Shown here: positions 30,683-37,140 of the stretch, piece after piece
How the letters are laid out: each line of letters opens with the position of its first letter
How positions within the stretch are numbered: position 1 is the stretch's first letter
DNA from: Conexibacter sp.
GTDB taxonomy: Bacteria > Actinomycetota > Thermoleophilia > Solirubrobacterales > 70-9
Direction: 5' to 3'
Length of the DNA: 37,788 nucleotides
Assembly: GCA_018263295.1 (NCBI GenBank)
Contig: JADFCZ010000040.1
Coordinates: forward strand, 1 to 37,788
Notes under the pieces: model-generated
What the model was told of the DNA's origin: nothing
Database searches by the model: none
The model's input: the letters and a program-made list of their open reading frames with translations, nothing else
Position numbers and translations under genes: made by a program

Positions 30683-31851
30683 GTGCCCCCGGCGGGATGC
30701 CCCCGGGAGAGAACGGCGACGGAGAGTCGCCCCTTCAGGTCATCGGCCAGCTCGCCGGCGGCATCGCTCACGACTTCAACAACATCCTCGGCGTGATCAT
30801 CAACTACGCCCGGTTCGCCCAGGGCTCGGTGCCGCCGGGCTCGCCCGCGGCCGCCGACATCGAGGAGATCCGGCGCGCCGCCGAGCGCGGGGTCGGCCTC
30901 GTCCGCCAGCTGATGATCCTCGCTCGCCGGGAGAGCGGCACCCAGGTCGTCTTCGACCTGAACGAGCTGATCACCGGGCTCGACGGCTTCCTCCGCTCGA
31001 CGATCGGCGAGCACATCGTCGTCGAGCGCCGACTCGAGCCCGACCTCTGGCCGCTGGCCGACGATCCGGCCCGGATCGAGCAGATCCTGATCAACCTCGC
31101 GGTCAACTCCCGCGACGCGATGCCGGGCGGCGGCACCCTCACGTTCGAGACCGGCAACGCCGAGCTCGGGCCGACGGAGACGCTCGCCAACCCCGGTGTC
31201 GAGCCCGGCCGGTTCGTACGGCTGCTCGTCACCGACACCGGCATCGGGATGGACAGCGAGGTCGCCTCGCGGGCCTTCGAGCCGATGTTCACAACGAAGG
31301 CCTCCGGCCAGGGCACCGGACTCGGGCTCGCGACCGTCTACACGATCGTCACCCAGGCGGGCGGGATGATCGACCTCGCCTCCGCCCCGGGCCGCGGCAC
31401 CAGCATCGAGATCCACCTGCCGGCAAGCACGACCAGCAGGACGGCGCCGCCGCGGCCCTCGCAGGCGGCCCCCGCCGGCCGCGGCGAATCGGTGCTGATC
31501 GCCGAGGACGACGAGGCCGTGCGCCGCGTCGCCGAGCGGATCCTCGAGACGGCCGGCTACCGGGTCACCTCCTGCCCGGGCGGGATGGAGGCACTCGAGC
31601 TGCTCGACGACCGCGGTACGCACTACGACATGCTGCTGGCGGACGTCGTGATGCCGGGGATGCGCGGCGACGACCTCGCCCGGCGCGCGGTCGCGATGCG
31701 GCCCGGGATCCCGGTCCTGTTCATGTCCGGCTACAGCGACGACGCGCCGCCGAGCGACCTCGGCCCGACGACCGGGCGGGTCGCGTTCATCGACAAGCCG
31801 TTCGACGCCGGCGCGCTGCTGGAACGGATGCGCGAGCTGCTCGGCGCCTAG
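30679..31851 (+). CDS. soluble hybrid histidine kinase without sensor domain
   Basis: A 390-residue protein beginning almost directly with the phospho-acceptor helix: GGIAHDFNNILGVI has the catalytic His near residue 30. The ATP-binding domain follows: LINLAVNSRDAMP (N box), VTDTGIGM (G1), EPMFTTK (F box) and GTGLGLATV (G2). A linker leads to a C-terminal receiver (~270-388) with IAEDDEAVRR, LLADVVMPGM and DKPFDAG. There is no PAS, HAMP or membrane helix. The input signal must therefore come from a partner protein or the receiver itself. It is translationally coupled to the upstream regulator. Its stop overlaps the convergent mscL stop in CTAG. Confidence 0.92.
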   Translation: MSAPGGMPPGENGDGESPLQVIGQLAGGIAHDFNNILGVIINYARFAQGSVPPGSPAAADIEEIRRAAERGVGLVRQLMILARRESGTQVVFDLNELITGLDGFLRSTIGEHIVVERRLEPDLWPLADDPARIEQILINLAVNSRDAMPGGGTLTFETGNAELGPTETLANPGVEPGRFVRLLVTDTGIGMDSEVASRAFEPMFTTKASGQGTGLGLATVYTIVTQAGGMIDLASAPGRGTSIEIHLPASTTSRTAPPRPSQAAPAGRGESVLIAEDDEAVRRVAERILETAGYRVTSCPGGMEALELLDDRGTHYDMLLADVVMPGMRGDDLARRAVAMRPGIPVLFMSGYSDDAPPSDLGPTTGRVAFIDKPFDAGALLERMRELLGA

Positions 31852-32264
31852 GTCAGCTCGGTCGTGCAGAAGGCGCATCGGCGCGCCTCGGCGGGGATGT
31901 CGGAGAGGCACTCGGGGCACTGGCGGGTGTCGGGGTCCTGACCGCGGCGTCGGCGCTCCTCGAGCTTGTTCATCGGCAACACGACGAAGAAGTAGATCGC
32001 CGCGGCGATCGTGACGAAGGCGAAGACGGCATTGATGAAGTTGCCGTAGTTGAACTGGGAGTCGTTGATCGTGAAGTTGAGCTCGCTGAAGTCGGGCTGC
32101 CCGAAGATCGCCGCGACCAGCGGGGTCAGCAGGTCGGCCACGAGCGAGGTGACCACCGCCCCGAAAGCCGCGCCGATGACGACCGCGACGGCGAGCTCGA
32201 CGACGCTGCCGCGGCTGATGAACTCCTTGAAACCCTGAATCGCGGTGCGCACGCCTCGGAGCAT
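31848..32264 (-). CDS. mscL: large-conductance mechanosensitive channel with C-terminal zinc ribbon
   Basis: About 138 residues. The MscL core is complete: FKEFISRGSVVELAVAVVIGAAFGAVV is the amphipathic N-helix and pore-lining TM1, and the periplasmic loop (NFTINDSQFNYG) leads into TM2 (AVFAFVTIAAAIYFFVV). After MNKLEERRRRGQ it continues into CPECLSDIPAEARRCAFC, with C116, C119, C130 and C133, a rubredoxin-like zinc ribbon in place of the usual C-terminal helical bundle. It is an emergency osmotic release valve in the cytoplasmic membrane. The ATG at 32264 is the favoured start; a GTG five codons on is also possible. The family is known in actinobacteria, but the ribbon's function is not. Confidence 0.9.
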   Translation of the reverse strand: MLRGVRTAIQGFKEFISRGSVVELAVAVVIGAAFGAVVTSLVADLLTPLVAAIFGQPDFSELNFTINDSQFNYGNFINAVFAFVTIAAAIYFFVVLPMNKLEERRRRGQDPDTRQCPECLSDIPAEARRCAFCTTELT

Positions 32265-32287
32265 CTCACAGGGTCGCGTGGCCCCGG

Positions 32288-32293
32288 TAGCGT
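32288..32293 (+). promoter_or_regulatory. putative -10 box for the second acyl-CoA dehydrogenase
   Basis: TAGCGT fits TANNNT and ends 7 nt before the GTG at 32301. It lies in the 36-bp divergent gap with mscL. There is no Shine-Dalgarno. Confidence 0.45.
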
Positions 32294-32300
32294 GCAGCCG

Positions 32301-33479
32301 GTGAGCGTCGTCAGGGACACCGGCAAGCGCGCCCTCGTGCCGCCCTTCGAGGAGGAGCACGAAGAGCTGCGGGCGACGATCCGCCGCTGGGTCGAGAGCG
32401 AGATCGTCCCCGAGCAGGGCGAGTGGGAGGAGCGCCGCGAGTTCCCGCGCGAGCTCTTCGACCGGGCGGCGGAGCTCGGCTTCCTCGGGCTCAAGTACCC
32501 GGAGGAGCTCGGCGGCCAGGGCGGCGACATGATCCACGACGCCGTCTGGGCCGAGGAGCTCGCGGCCGCCGGGATGTGCGGCGGGGTCGGCGCCGGACTC
32601 GGAGCCCACACGGGGATCGCGACGCCGCCTGTCTTCAACTTCGGCACCGACGACCAGCACGAGCGGTTCCTCCGCCCCGCGATCCGCGGCACCAAGATCG
32701 CGGCCCTCGGAATCACCGAGCCCGGCGCGGGCTCCGACGTCGCCTCGATCCGGACGAAGGCCGAGCGCGTCGACGGCGGCTGGGTCGTCAACGGATCGAA
32801 GACCTTCATCACCAATGGGGTCCGGGCCGACTTCCTCGTCTGCGCCGTCAAGACGACGAGCGAGGGCGGCCATCACGGGATCTCGTTCCTGATCCTCGAG
32901 AGCGACATGCCCGGCTATGAGGTCACGCGCAAGCTCGAGAAGCTCGGCTGGCACTCCTCCGACACCGGCGAGCTCGCCTTCATCGACGTCGAGGTCCCGG
33001 ATGCCAACCTGCTCGGCGACGAGAACGAGGGCTTCAAGCTGATCATGGCCAACTTCCAGTGGGAGCGGTTGCTGATGGCTCTCGGCGCCGTCGGGGCGAT
33101 GGACTGGTGCCTGCGCAAGACGATCGCCTACGCGCAGGAGCGCGAGGCCTTCGGCCGCTCGATCGGCAGCTTCCAGGCGATCCGCCACAAGATCGCGGAG
33201 ATGTCCGTCAACCTCGAGGCGGGCCGGGCGATGACGTACTCGGCCCTGCGACTGCTGACGTCGGGGCAGGACGCGCTGCGCGAGGTGACGGCGGCGAAGC
33301 TCTTCACCCAGCGCGCGGCGGTCGACGCCGCCGACGACGCCGTCCAGGTCCACGGCGGCTACGGCTACATGCGCGAGTACGAGGTCGAGCGCGCGCTGCG
33401 CGACGCCCGGCTCGGGCCGATCGGCGGCGGCACCGACGAGGTCATGAAAGAGATCCTCGGGCGTGGCTTCGGACTCTGA
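32301..33479 (+). CDS. acyl-CoA dehydrogenase
   Basis: A 392-residue acyl-CoA dehydrogenase, paralogue of the enzyme at 27554. It has the same LGITEPGAGSD and FITNGVRADF segments, QEREAFGRSIGSFQAIRHK and VQVHGGYGYMREYEVERALRDAR. The C-terminal catalytic position is again non-acidic (GPIGGGTDEV), and the G-helix FQWERLL carries the alternative Glu base. The GTG at 32301 is preferred over 32292 because of the -10-like TAGCGT. The stop overlaps a GNAT gene by 17 bp, indicating coupled expression. It has neither the palindromic operator nor the shared leader seen at the other copy. Confidence 0.93.
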   Translation: MSVVRDTGKRALVPPFEEEHEELRATIRRWVESEIVPEQGEWEERREFPRELFDRAAELGFLGLKYPEELGGQGGDMIHDAVWAEELAAAGMCGGVGAGLGAHTGIATPPVFNFGTDDQHERFLRPAIRGTKIAALGITEPGAGSDVASIRTKAERVDGGWVVNGSKTFITNGVRADFLVCAVKTTSEGGHHGISFLILESDMPGYEVTRKLEKLGWHSSDTGELAFIDVEVPDANLLGDENEGFKLIMANFQWERLLMALGAVGAMDWCLRKTIAYAQEREAFGRSIGSFQAIRHKIAEMSVNLEAGRAMTYSALRLLTSGQDALREVTAAKLFTQRAAVDAADDAVQVHGGYGYMREYEVERALRDARLGPIGGGTDEVMKEILGRGFGL

Positions 33480-34059
33480 GGAGCCGCGGCGGCTCGAGGT
33501 CGGCGACGTCGACCGCGCCGCCCGGGTGTTCGCGCGGGCGTTCGCCTGGCACGAGCCCTGGGGCGACTGGGCGATGCCCGACCCCAGCGACCGCGAGGAG
33601 CGGATCTACGCCCGCTTCCACAGCGACCTGCTCGAGCGCTTCATCCCCTTCGGGGAGTGCTGGACGATCGGCGCCGGGACCGCAACCACGATGTGGATCC
33701 CGCCCGGCGTCCCCGAGCTGGCGAGCCGACGCAGCGAGTCGGACTACGCCACCTACGGCGATCTCGCAGACGAGATGCGGGCAGGCGACGAGCTGATCGC
33801 CCGGCTGAAACCGGCGACCGAGCACTGGTATCTCGACACGATCGCCACGGATCCCGACCTCCACGGCCAGGGCCTCGGCGGGCGCCTGCTCGACCACGAC
33901 CTCGCGGTCCGCGACGCCGCCGGACACGCCTGCGCGCTCGACACCCACACGCCCGAGAACATCGGCTTCTACGAGCGCCGCGGCTTCGAGATCATCGGCG
34001 AGGGCCCGCTCGGCGAGGAGCTCGACGTCTACATGATGTTCCGCCCCGCCCAGGGCTGA
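33463..34059 (+). CDS. GNAT family N-acetyltransferase
   Basis: A 198-residue GNAT enzyme. The acetyl-CoA motif reads LDTIATDPDLHGQGLGGRLLDHDL (residues ~127-150), followed by LDTHTPENIGFYERRGFEIIGE, the usual C-terminal strand and Tyr region. The N-terminal half (FARAFAWHEPWGDWAMPD) resembles acetyltransferases of small amines, antibiotics or peptides; the substrate is unknown. Its start lies inside the 3' end of the acyl-CoA dehydrogenase gene (17-bp overlap), so it is probably expressed with it. Confidence 0.85.
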   Translation: MASDSEEPRRLEVGDVDRAARVFARAFAWHEPWGDWAMPDPSDREERIYARFHSDLLERFIPFGECWTIGAGTATTMWIPPGVPELASRRSESDYATYGDLADEMRAGDELIARLKPATEHWYLDTIATDPDLHGQGLGGRLLDHDLAVRDAAGHACALDTHTPENIGFYERRGFEIIGEGPLGEELDVYMMFRPAQG

Positions 34060-34133
34060 ACCGGGGCAGACCCGGCGTCTCGTGCGCGAGCCGAAGAGCG
34101 ACGGAATGCGCCCGGGCCACGGGTGATTTGAAG

Positions 34134-34178
34134 TCAATGGCACCAATCCGCCCGGGCAGGGCGGAATCGTGCCATTGA
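34134..34178. repeat. strong extended hairpin in the GNAT-FabG gap
   Basis: TCAATGGCAC (34134-34143) pairs perfectly with GTGCCATTGA (34169-34178). Inside, TCCGCCC pairs with GGGCGGA, separated from the outer helix by 3-nt internal loops, and the apical loop is short. It lies 75 bp after the GNAT stop. The surrounding 343-bp gap (34060-34402) otherwise shows only the FabG leader. It could be a terminator, REP-like element or operator. Confidence 0.6.
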
Positions 34179-34357
34179 CCCCGAGTCACCTTGCCCGGAT
34201 GGTCACACCCCGCCCGGAAACCGTCCGCCGAGCCACCCCCTGCCACTCTTCTCCGCCCGGCAGATTTCGGCCTCGCCACGCCCCCCGCCCACGCCGCTCG
34301 GCTCCGGGCCCGCACGGTGGAGAACGCATCCTTCGGCGTGCTCCGTCCGGGGTGAAA

Positions 34358-34391
34358 TAGAGTCCCGCCGGACTTTCCCCCCAACAAGGAG
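34358..34391 (+). promoter_or_regulatory. -10-like box and conserved leader of the FabG-like gene
   Basis: TAGAGT (34358-34363) is a weak -10. CGGACTTTCCCC follows (34369-34380), then CCA and ACAAGGAG (34384-34391), the last giving the ribosome-binding site 11 bases before the ATG. The CGGACTTTCCCC ... ACAAGGAG pair is the same as in front of the acyl-CoA dehydrogenase at 27523-27544. Confidence 0.55.
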
Positions 34392-34402
34392 ACAACGCAG
34401 AC

Positions 34403-35230
34403 ATGGGACTTCTCGACGGCAAGGCGGCGATCATCACGGGCTCGGCCCGCGGCATCGGCCGGGCGACGGCGGAGCTGTTCGTCGCCGAGGGCGCCAAGGT
34501 CCTCATCAACGACATCGACGGTGACGTCGCCGAGCAGGCCGCCGGCGAGATCGACGGCGAGACCGCCGTCTTCAGCGGCGACCTGACGGCGCCCGACGCG
34601 GCCGACGAGCTCGTCGCCGCCGCGATCGACGCCTTCGGCTCGGTCGACGCCGTCGTCAACAACGCCGGCTACACCTGGGACGGCGTCGTCCACCGGATGA
34701 CCGACGAGCAGTTCCAGGCGATGCTCGACATCCACACGATCGTCCCCTTCCGCGTGATCCGCGCGATCGCGCCCCACTGGCGCGAGGCCGCCAAGGCCGA
34801 GCAGGCCGAGGGCCGCGAGGTGTTCCGGAAGATCGTCAACATCTCCTCCGTCTCGGGCACGATGGGCAACGCCGGCCAGGCGAACTACTCGGCCGCCAAG
34901 GCGGGCGTCACCGGCCTGACGAAGACGATCGCCAAGGAGTGGGGGCAGTTCAAGATCAACTGCAACGCGATCGCCTTCGGCTTCGTCGAGACGCGCCTCA
35001 CCGCCGCCAAGGAGAACGCCGGCGAGATCGAGCGCGAGGGCGAGAAGATCGAGCTCGGCATCCCCGAGCAGATGCGCCAGATGGGCAAGATGATGATCCC
35101 GCTCGGCCGTGCCGCGGAGCCCGCCGAGGCCGCGGGCCCGGTGCTGCTCCTCTGCTCCGACTACGCCAACTACATCCACGGCCAGGTGATCAACGTCACC
35201 GGAGGCCAGTTCACGGGGATGTACAGCTGA
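34403..35230 (+). CDS. FabG-like 3-hydroxyacyl dehydrogenase (classical SDR)
   Basis: A 275-residue classical short-chain dehydrogenase. TGSARGIGRA is the dinucleotide site, NNAG lies near residue 90, and ISS with Y-SAAK (ANYSAAKAGVTGL) forms the Ser-Tyr-Lys catalytic set. The C-terminal YIHGQVINVTGGQFTGM is typical of FabG/3-hydroxyacyl-CoA dehydrogenases. It probably oxidises 3-hydroxyacyl-CoA or reduces 3-ketoacyl thioesters. The leader shared with the acyl-CoA dehydrogenase at 27554 supports a beta-oxidation role. An insertion of about 20 residues around EAAKAEQAEGRE is longer than usual for FabG. It is monocistronic, followed by hairpins. Confidence 0.92.
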   Translation: MGLLDGKAAIITGSARGIGRATAELFVAEGAKVLINDIDGDVAEQAAGEIDGETAVFSGDLTAPDAADELVAAAIDAFGSVDAVVNNAGYTWDGVVHRMTDEQFQAMLDIHTIVPFRVIRAIAPHWREAAKAEQAEGREVFRKIVNISSVSGTMGNAGQANYSAAKAGVTGLTKTIAKEWGQFKINCNAIAFGFVETRLTAAKENAGEIEREGEKIELGIPEQMRQMGKMMIPLGRAAEPAEAAGPVLLLCSDYANYIHGQVINVTGGQFTGMYS

Positions 35231-35237
35231 ATAACTG

Positions 35238-35278
35238 CGCATATGTGCTCCGGGCCTTCGGCCCGTCCGCCATATGCG
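35238..35278 (+). terminator. two-tier hairpin after the FabG-like gene
   Basis: CGGGCC-TTC-GGCCCG (35251-35265) is nested inside CGCATATG / CATATGCG (35238-35245 and 35271-35278), with symmetric 5-nt internal loops. It begins 8 bp after the stop. No U-tract follows. Confidence 0.5.
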
Positions 35279-35294
35279 GTCGCTGTCCAACTAC

Positions 35295-35347
35295 GGCGGC
35301 GCTGTAATCACGGCATCCCTCCGGGCTGCCGGGAACAGTGCGCCGCC
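35295..35347. repeat. inverted repeat with inner hairpin
   Basis: GGCGGCGC (35295-35302) pairs with GCGCCGCC (35340-35347) and TGT with ACA next to it, with two bulged bases. Inside, CGGCA pairs with TGCCG. A second GGCGGCGC about 50 bp further on could pair with the same right arm instead. It lies in the 294-bp gap 35231-35524 between convergent genes. Confidence 0.5.
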
Positions 35348-35466
35348 TATGGACGGGTGAACCCTTCGCTCGCGACCTGTTCCGACGGGAGGCAGGCGGC
35401 GCAGCGCTTCCGGCGCCCCCGCAGGGCGAAGCCCGAGGAGGTGCCGTGATCTCAGCGCCGCCGCAG

Positions 35467-35517
35467 TTCCGCCGACGGTCCGGCGGAAGCGGACGCGCAG
35501 CGGAGCATTCCGCCGGA
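35467..35517. terminator. three-arm competing hairpins before the MFS stop
   Basis: TTCCGCCG (35467-35474), CGGCGGAA (35481-35488) and TTCCGCCG (35508-35515). The middle arm can pair with either neighbour: an 8-bp stem to the left, or a 10-bp stem to the right when TC and GA are included. Only one can form at a time. It lies 8 bp past the stop of the minus-strand MFS gene. Confidence 0.5.
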
Positions 35518-35524
35518 GTTGTTC

Positions 35525-37072
35525 CTACTCCAGGATCTCGGCGTCCGGGGCCTTGCCCTTCGGGATCCTCGCCAGGGCCACGACGCAGGCGATCGCCATC
35601 GCTATCGCCATCCCGTAGAAGACGACCTCGGTCGACTCGGCGAAGCCCTCCTGGACCGCGTGGAAGAACTCCTCCGCCTTCGAGCCGGCCTGCTGGATCT
35701 GATCGGAGGCCTGACCGCCGCCGGACTGGCTGAGCGACTCGACGACCGCGTCGGCCTGCGCCTTGGTCGCGCCGAGGTCTTCGAACTTCGACTCGATGTT
35801 GGAGCGGTTCTGGGAGATCAGCAGGGTGCCGAGGATCGCGAGCCCGAGGCTGGCGCCGACGTTGCGGGCGGTCTGGGTGATCCCGGTGACCTCGCCGTAG
35901 CTCGTGTGCGCAGCCCGGTTGAGAGCGTCGGTCGTGACCGGTCCGAGCACGAGCCCGGTGCCGGCGCCGGCGATCATCATCCGCCACCACTGGTTCCAGT
36001 CCTCGGCCGAGGAGAGGTCGGTCATCGAGTTGCCCCAGAGATAGAAGCCGACGGCGGCGACCGCGCAGCCGAGCACCACCGGCGCCCGGGCGCCGCCGCG
36101 GTCGAGCATCCGCCCGCCCCATTGCGCCGCGATCACGTAACCGGCGAAGAAGATCCCGATGTAGAGACCCGCGTTGCTGGGGTCGAAGCCGAGCGAGATC
36201 TGCGCGTACATGCTCGCGAACAGGAACATCGGGACGAAGGCGATCGAGATCAGCAGCAGCACGAGGTTGTCGCCGGCGAATGCCTTGTTGGCGAAGATCC
36301 GGAGCTGCATCAGCGGCGGGTCGGTGCCGAGCTCGACGCGGATGAACACCGCGATCAGCGCCAAGCCGACGATGATCGAGCCCCAGGTGGCGGGGCTGTC
36401 CCAGCCCCACTGGCTCGACTGCTGAAGGCCGAGGACGAGGAGGCCGAGTCCCAGCGCCGCTAGGACCGCGCCGCGGTAGTCGAGCGGCGCCGGCCTGCGG
36501 GTGTCGTCGGGCTTGGCCTTGAGGGTGAGGACGATCGCCGCGATCGCGACCGGGACGTTGATCCAGAAGATCGCCCGCCAGGTCACCTCGATCAGGAAGC
36601 CGCCGGCGAGCGGGCCGATCGCGGTCAGGCCGCCGGCGATCCCGAAGAAGGCGGCCATCGCCCGGCCGCGCTCCTCGCGCGGGTAGGCGGAGACGACGAT
36701 CGCGAGGGCGGCGGGAAACATGATCGCCGCGCCGGCGCCCTGGACCACGCGCCAGAAGATCATCCAGGCCTCGGCGATCGAGCCGTCCGGAGTGGCGCCG
36801 CAGAGGGCCGACGCCGTCGCGAAGATCCCGATCCCGATCATCACCATGCGCTTGTGCCCGGCGATGTCGGCGATCCGCCCGCCGAAGGCGAACAGGGCGG
36901 CGAGCGCGACGAGGTAACCGTTGATGACCCACTGGACGCCGGACTCGCTCAAGCCGAGGTCCTTCTGGAGGTCGGGGACCGCGATCGCGACGATCGTCTG
37001 GTCGATGAACGTCATCGCGACCGCGCAGATCATCGCGGCAAGCGCAAGCTTCTTGTTCGTCCCTGCATTCAA
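35525..37072 (-). CDS. DHA2-family (14-TM) MFS drug exporter
   Basis: A 515-residue major facilitator with about 14 hydrophobic helices. It has FIDQTIVAIAVPDLQKDLG (helix 1 motif D1), GGRIADIAGHKR (motif A), WRVVQGAGAAIMFPAALAI (motif B) and the GPLAGG antiporter motif (C). This is the QacA/EmrB type of proton-coupled multidrug exporter. The C-terminal ~60 residues before the last helix form an extracytoplasmic Ser/Gln-rich loop. The TTG at 37072 is chosen because GGGAG lies 7 nt upstream and the first helix starts soon after; the longer reading adds an Arg-rich stretch antisense to the next gene. It is divergent from the SGNH gene, with a small palindrome between them. Confidence 0.93.
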   Translation of the reverse strand: MNAGTNKKLALAAMICAVAMTFIDQTIVAIAVPDLQKDLGLSESGVQWVINGYLVALAALFAFGGRIADIAGHKRMVMIGIGIFATASALCGATPDGSIAEAWMIFWRVVQGAGAAIMFPAALAIVVSAYPREERGRAMAAFFGIAGGLTAIGPLAGGFLIEVTWRAIFWINVPVAIAAIVLTLKAKPDDTRRPAPLDYRGAVLAALGLGLLVLGLQQSSQWGWDSPATWGSIIVGLALIAVFIRVELGTDPPLMQLRIFANKAFAGDNLVLLLISIAFVPMFLFASMYAQISLGFDPSNAGLYIGIFFAGYVIAAQWGGRMLDRGGARAPVVLGCAVAAVGFYLWGNSMTDLSSAEDWNQWWRMMIAGAGTGLVLGPVTTDALNRAAHTSYGEVTGITQTARNVGASLGLAILGTLLISQNRSNIESKFEDLGATKAQADAVVESLSQSGGGQASDQIQQAGSKAEEFFHAVQEGFAESTEVVFYGMAIAMAIACVVALARIPKGKAPDAEILE

Positions 37073-37127
37073 GATGTCACTCCCTGTTCGTCCGGTCTCA
37101 TCCAATCGGCGGCCGGTCCCGTTGACT

Positions 37128-37140
37128 TGAACGAAGTTCA
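37128..37140. promoter_or_regulatory. small palindrome abutting the SGNH-hydrolase start
   Basis: TGAAC-GAA-GTTCA, a perfect 5-bp inverted repeat with a 3-bp centre, ends on the base before the GTG at 37141. It lies about 55 bp from the divergent exporter start. It may be a MarR/TetR-type operator, though no regulator gene is adjacent within the window. Confidence 0.45.

Noticed and set aside
34169-34360. A 63-codon frame in the gap before the FabG-like gene
   Set aside because: It starts inside the hairpin arm, is Pro/Arg/His-rich and overlaps no ribosome-binding site, so it looks like a chance frame.
35338-35733. A plus-strand frame with a GAGGAGGTG-GTG-like start near 35447
   Set aside because: The apparent ribosome-binding site is attractive, but the frame runs antisense through the exporter gene and the product is a Ser/Arg/Pro-rich shadow.
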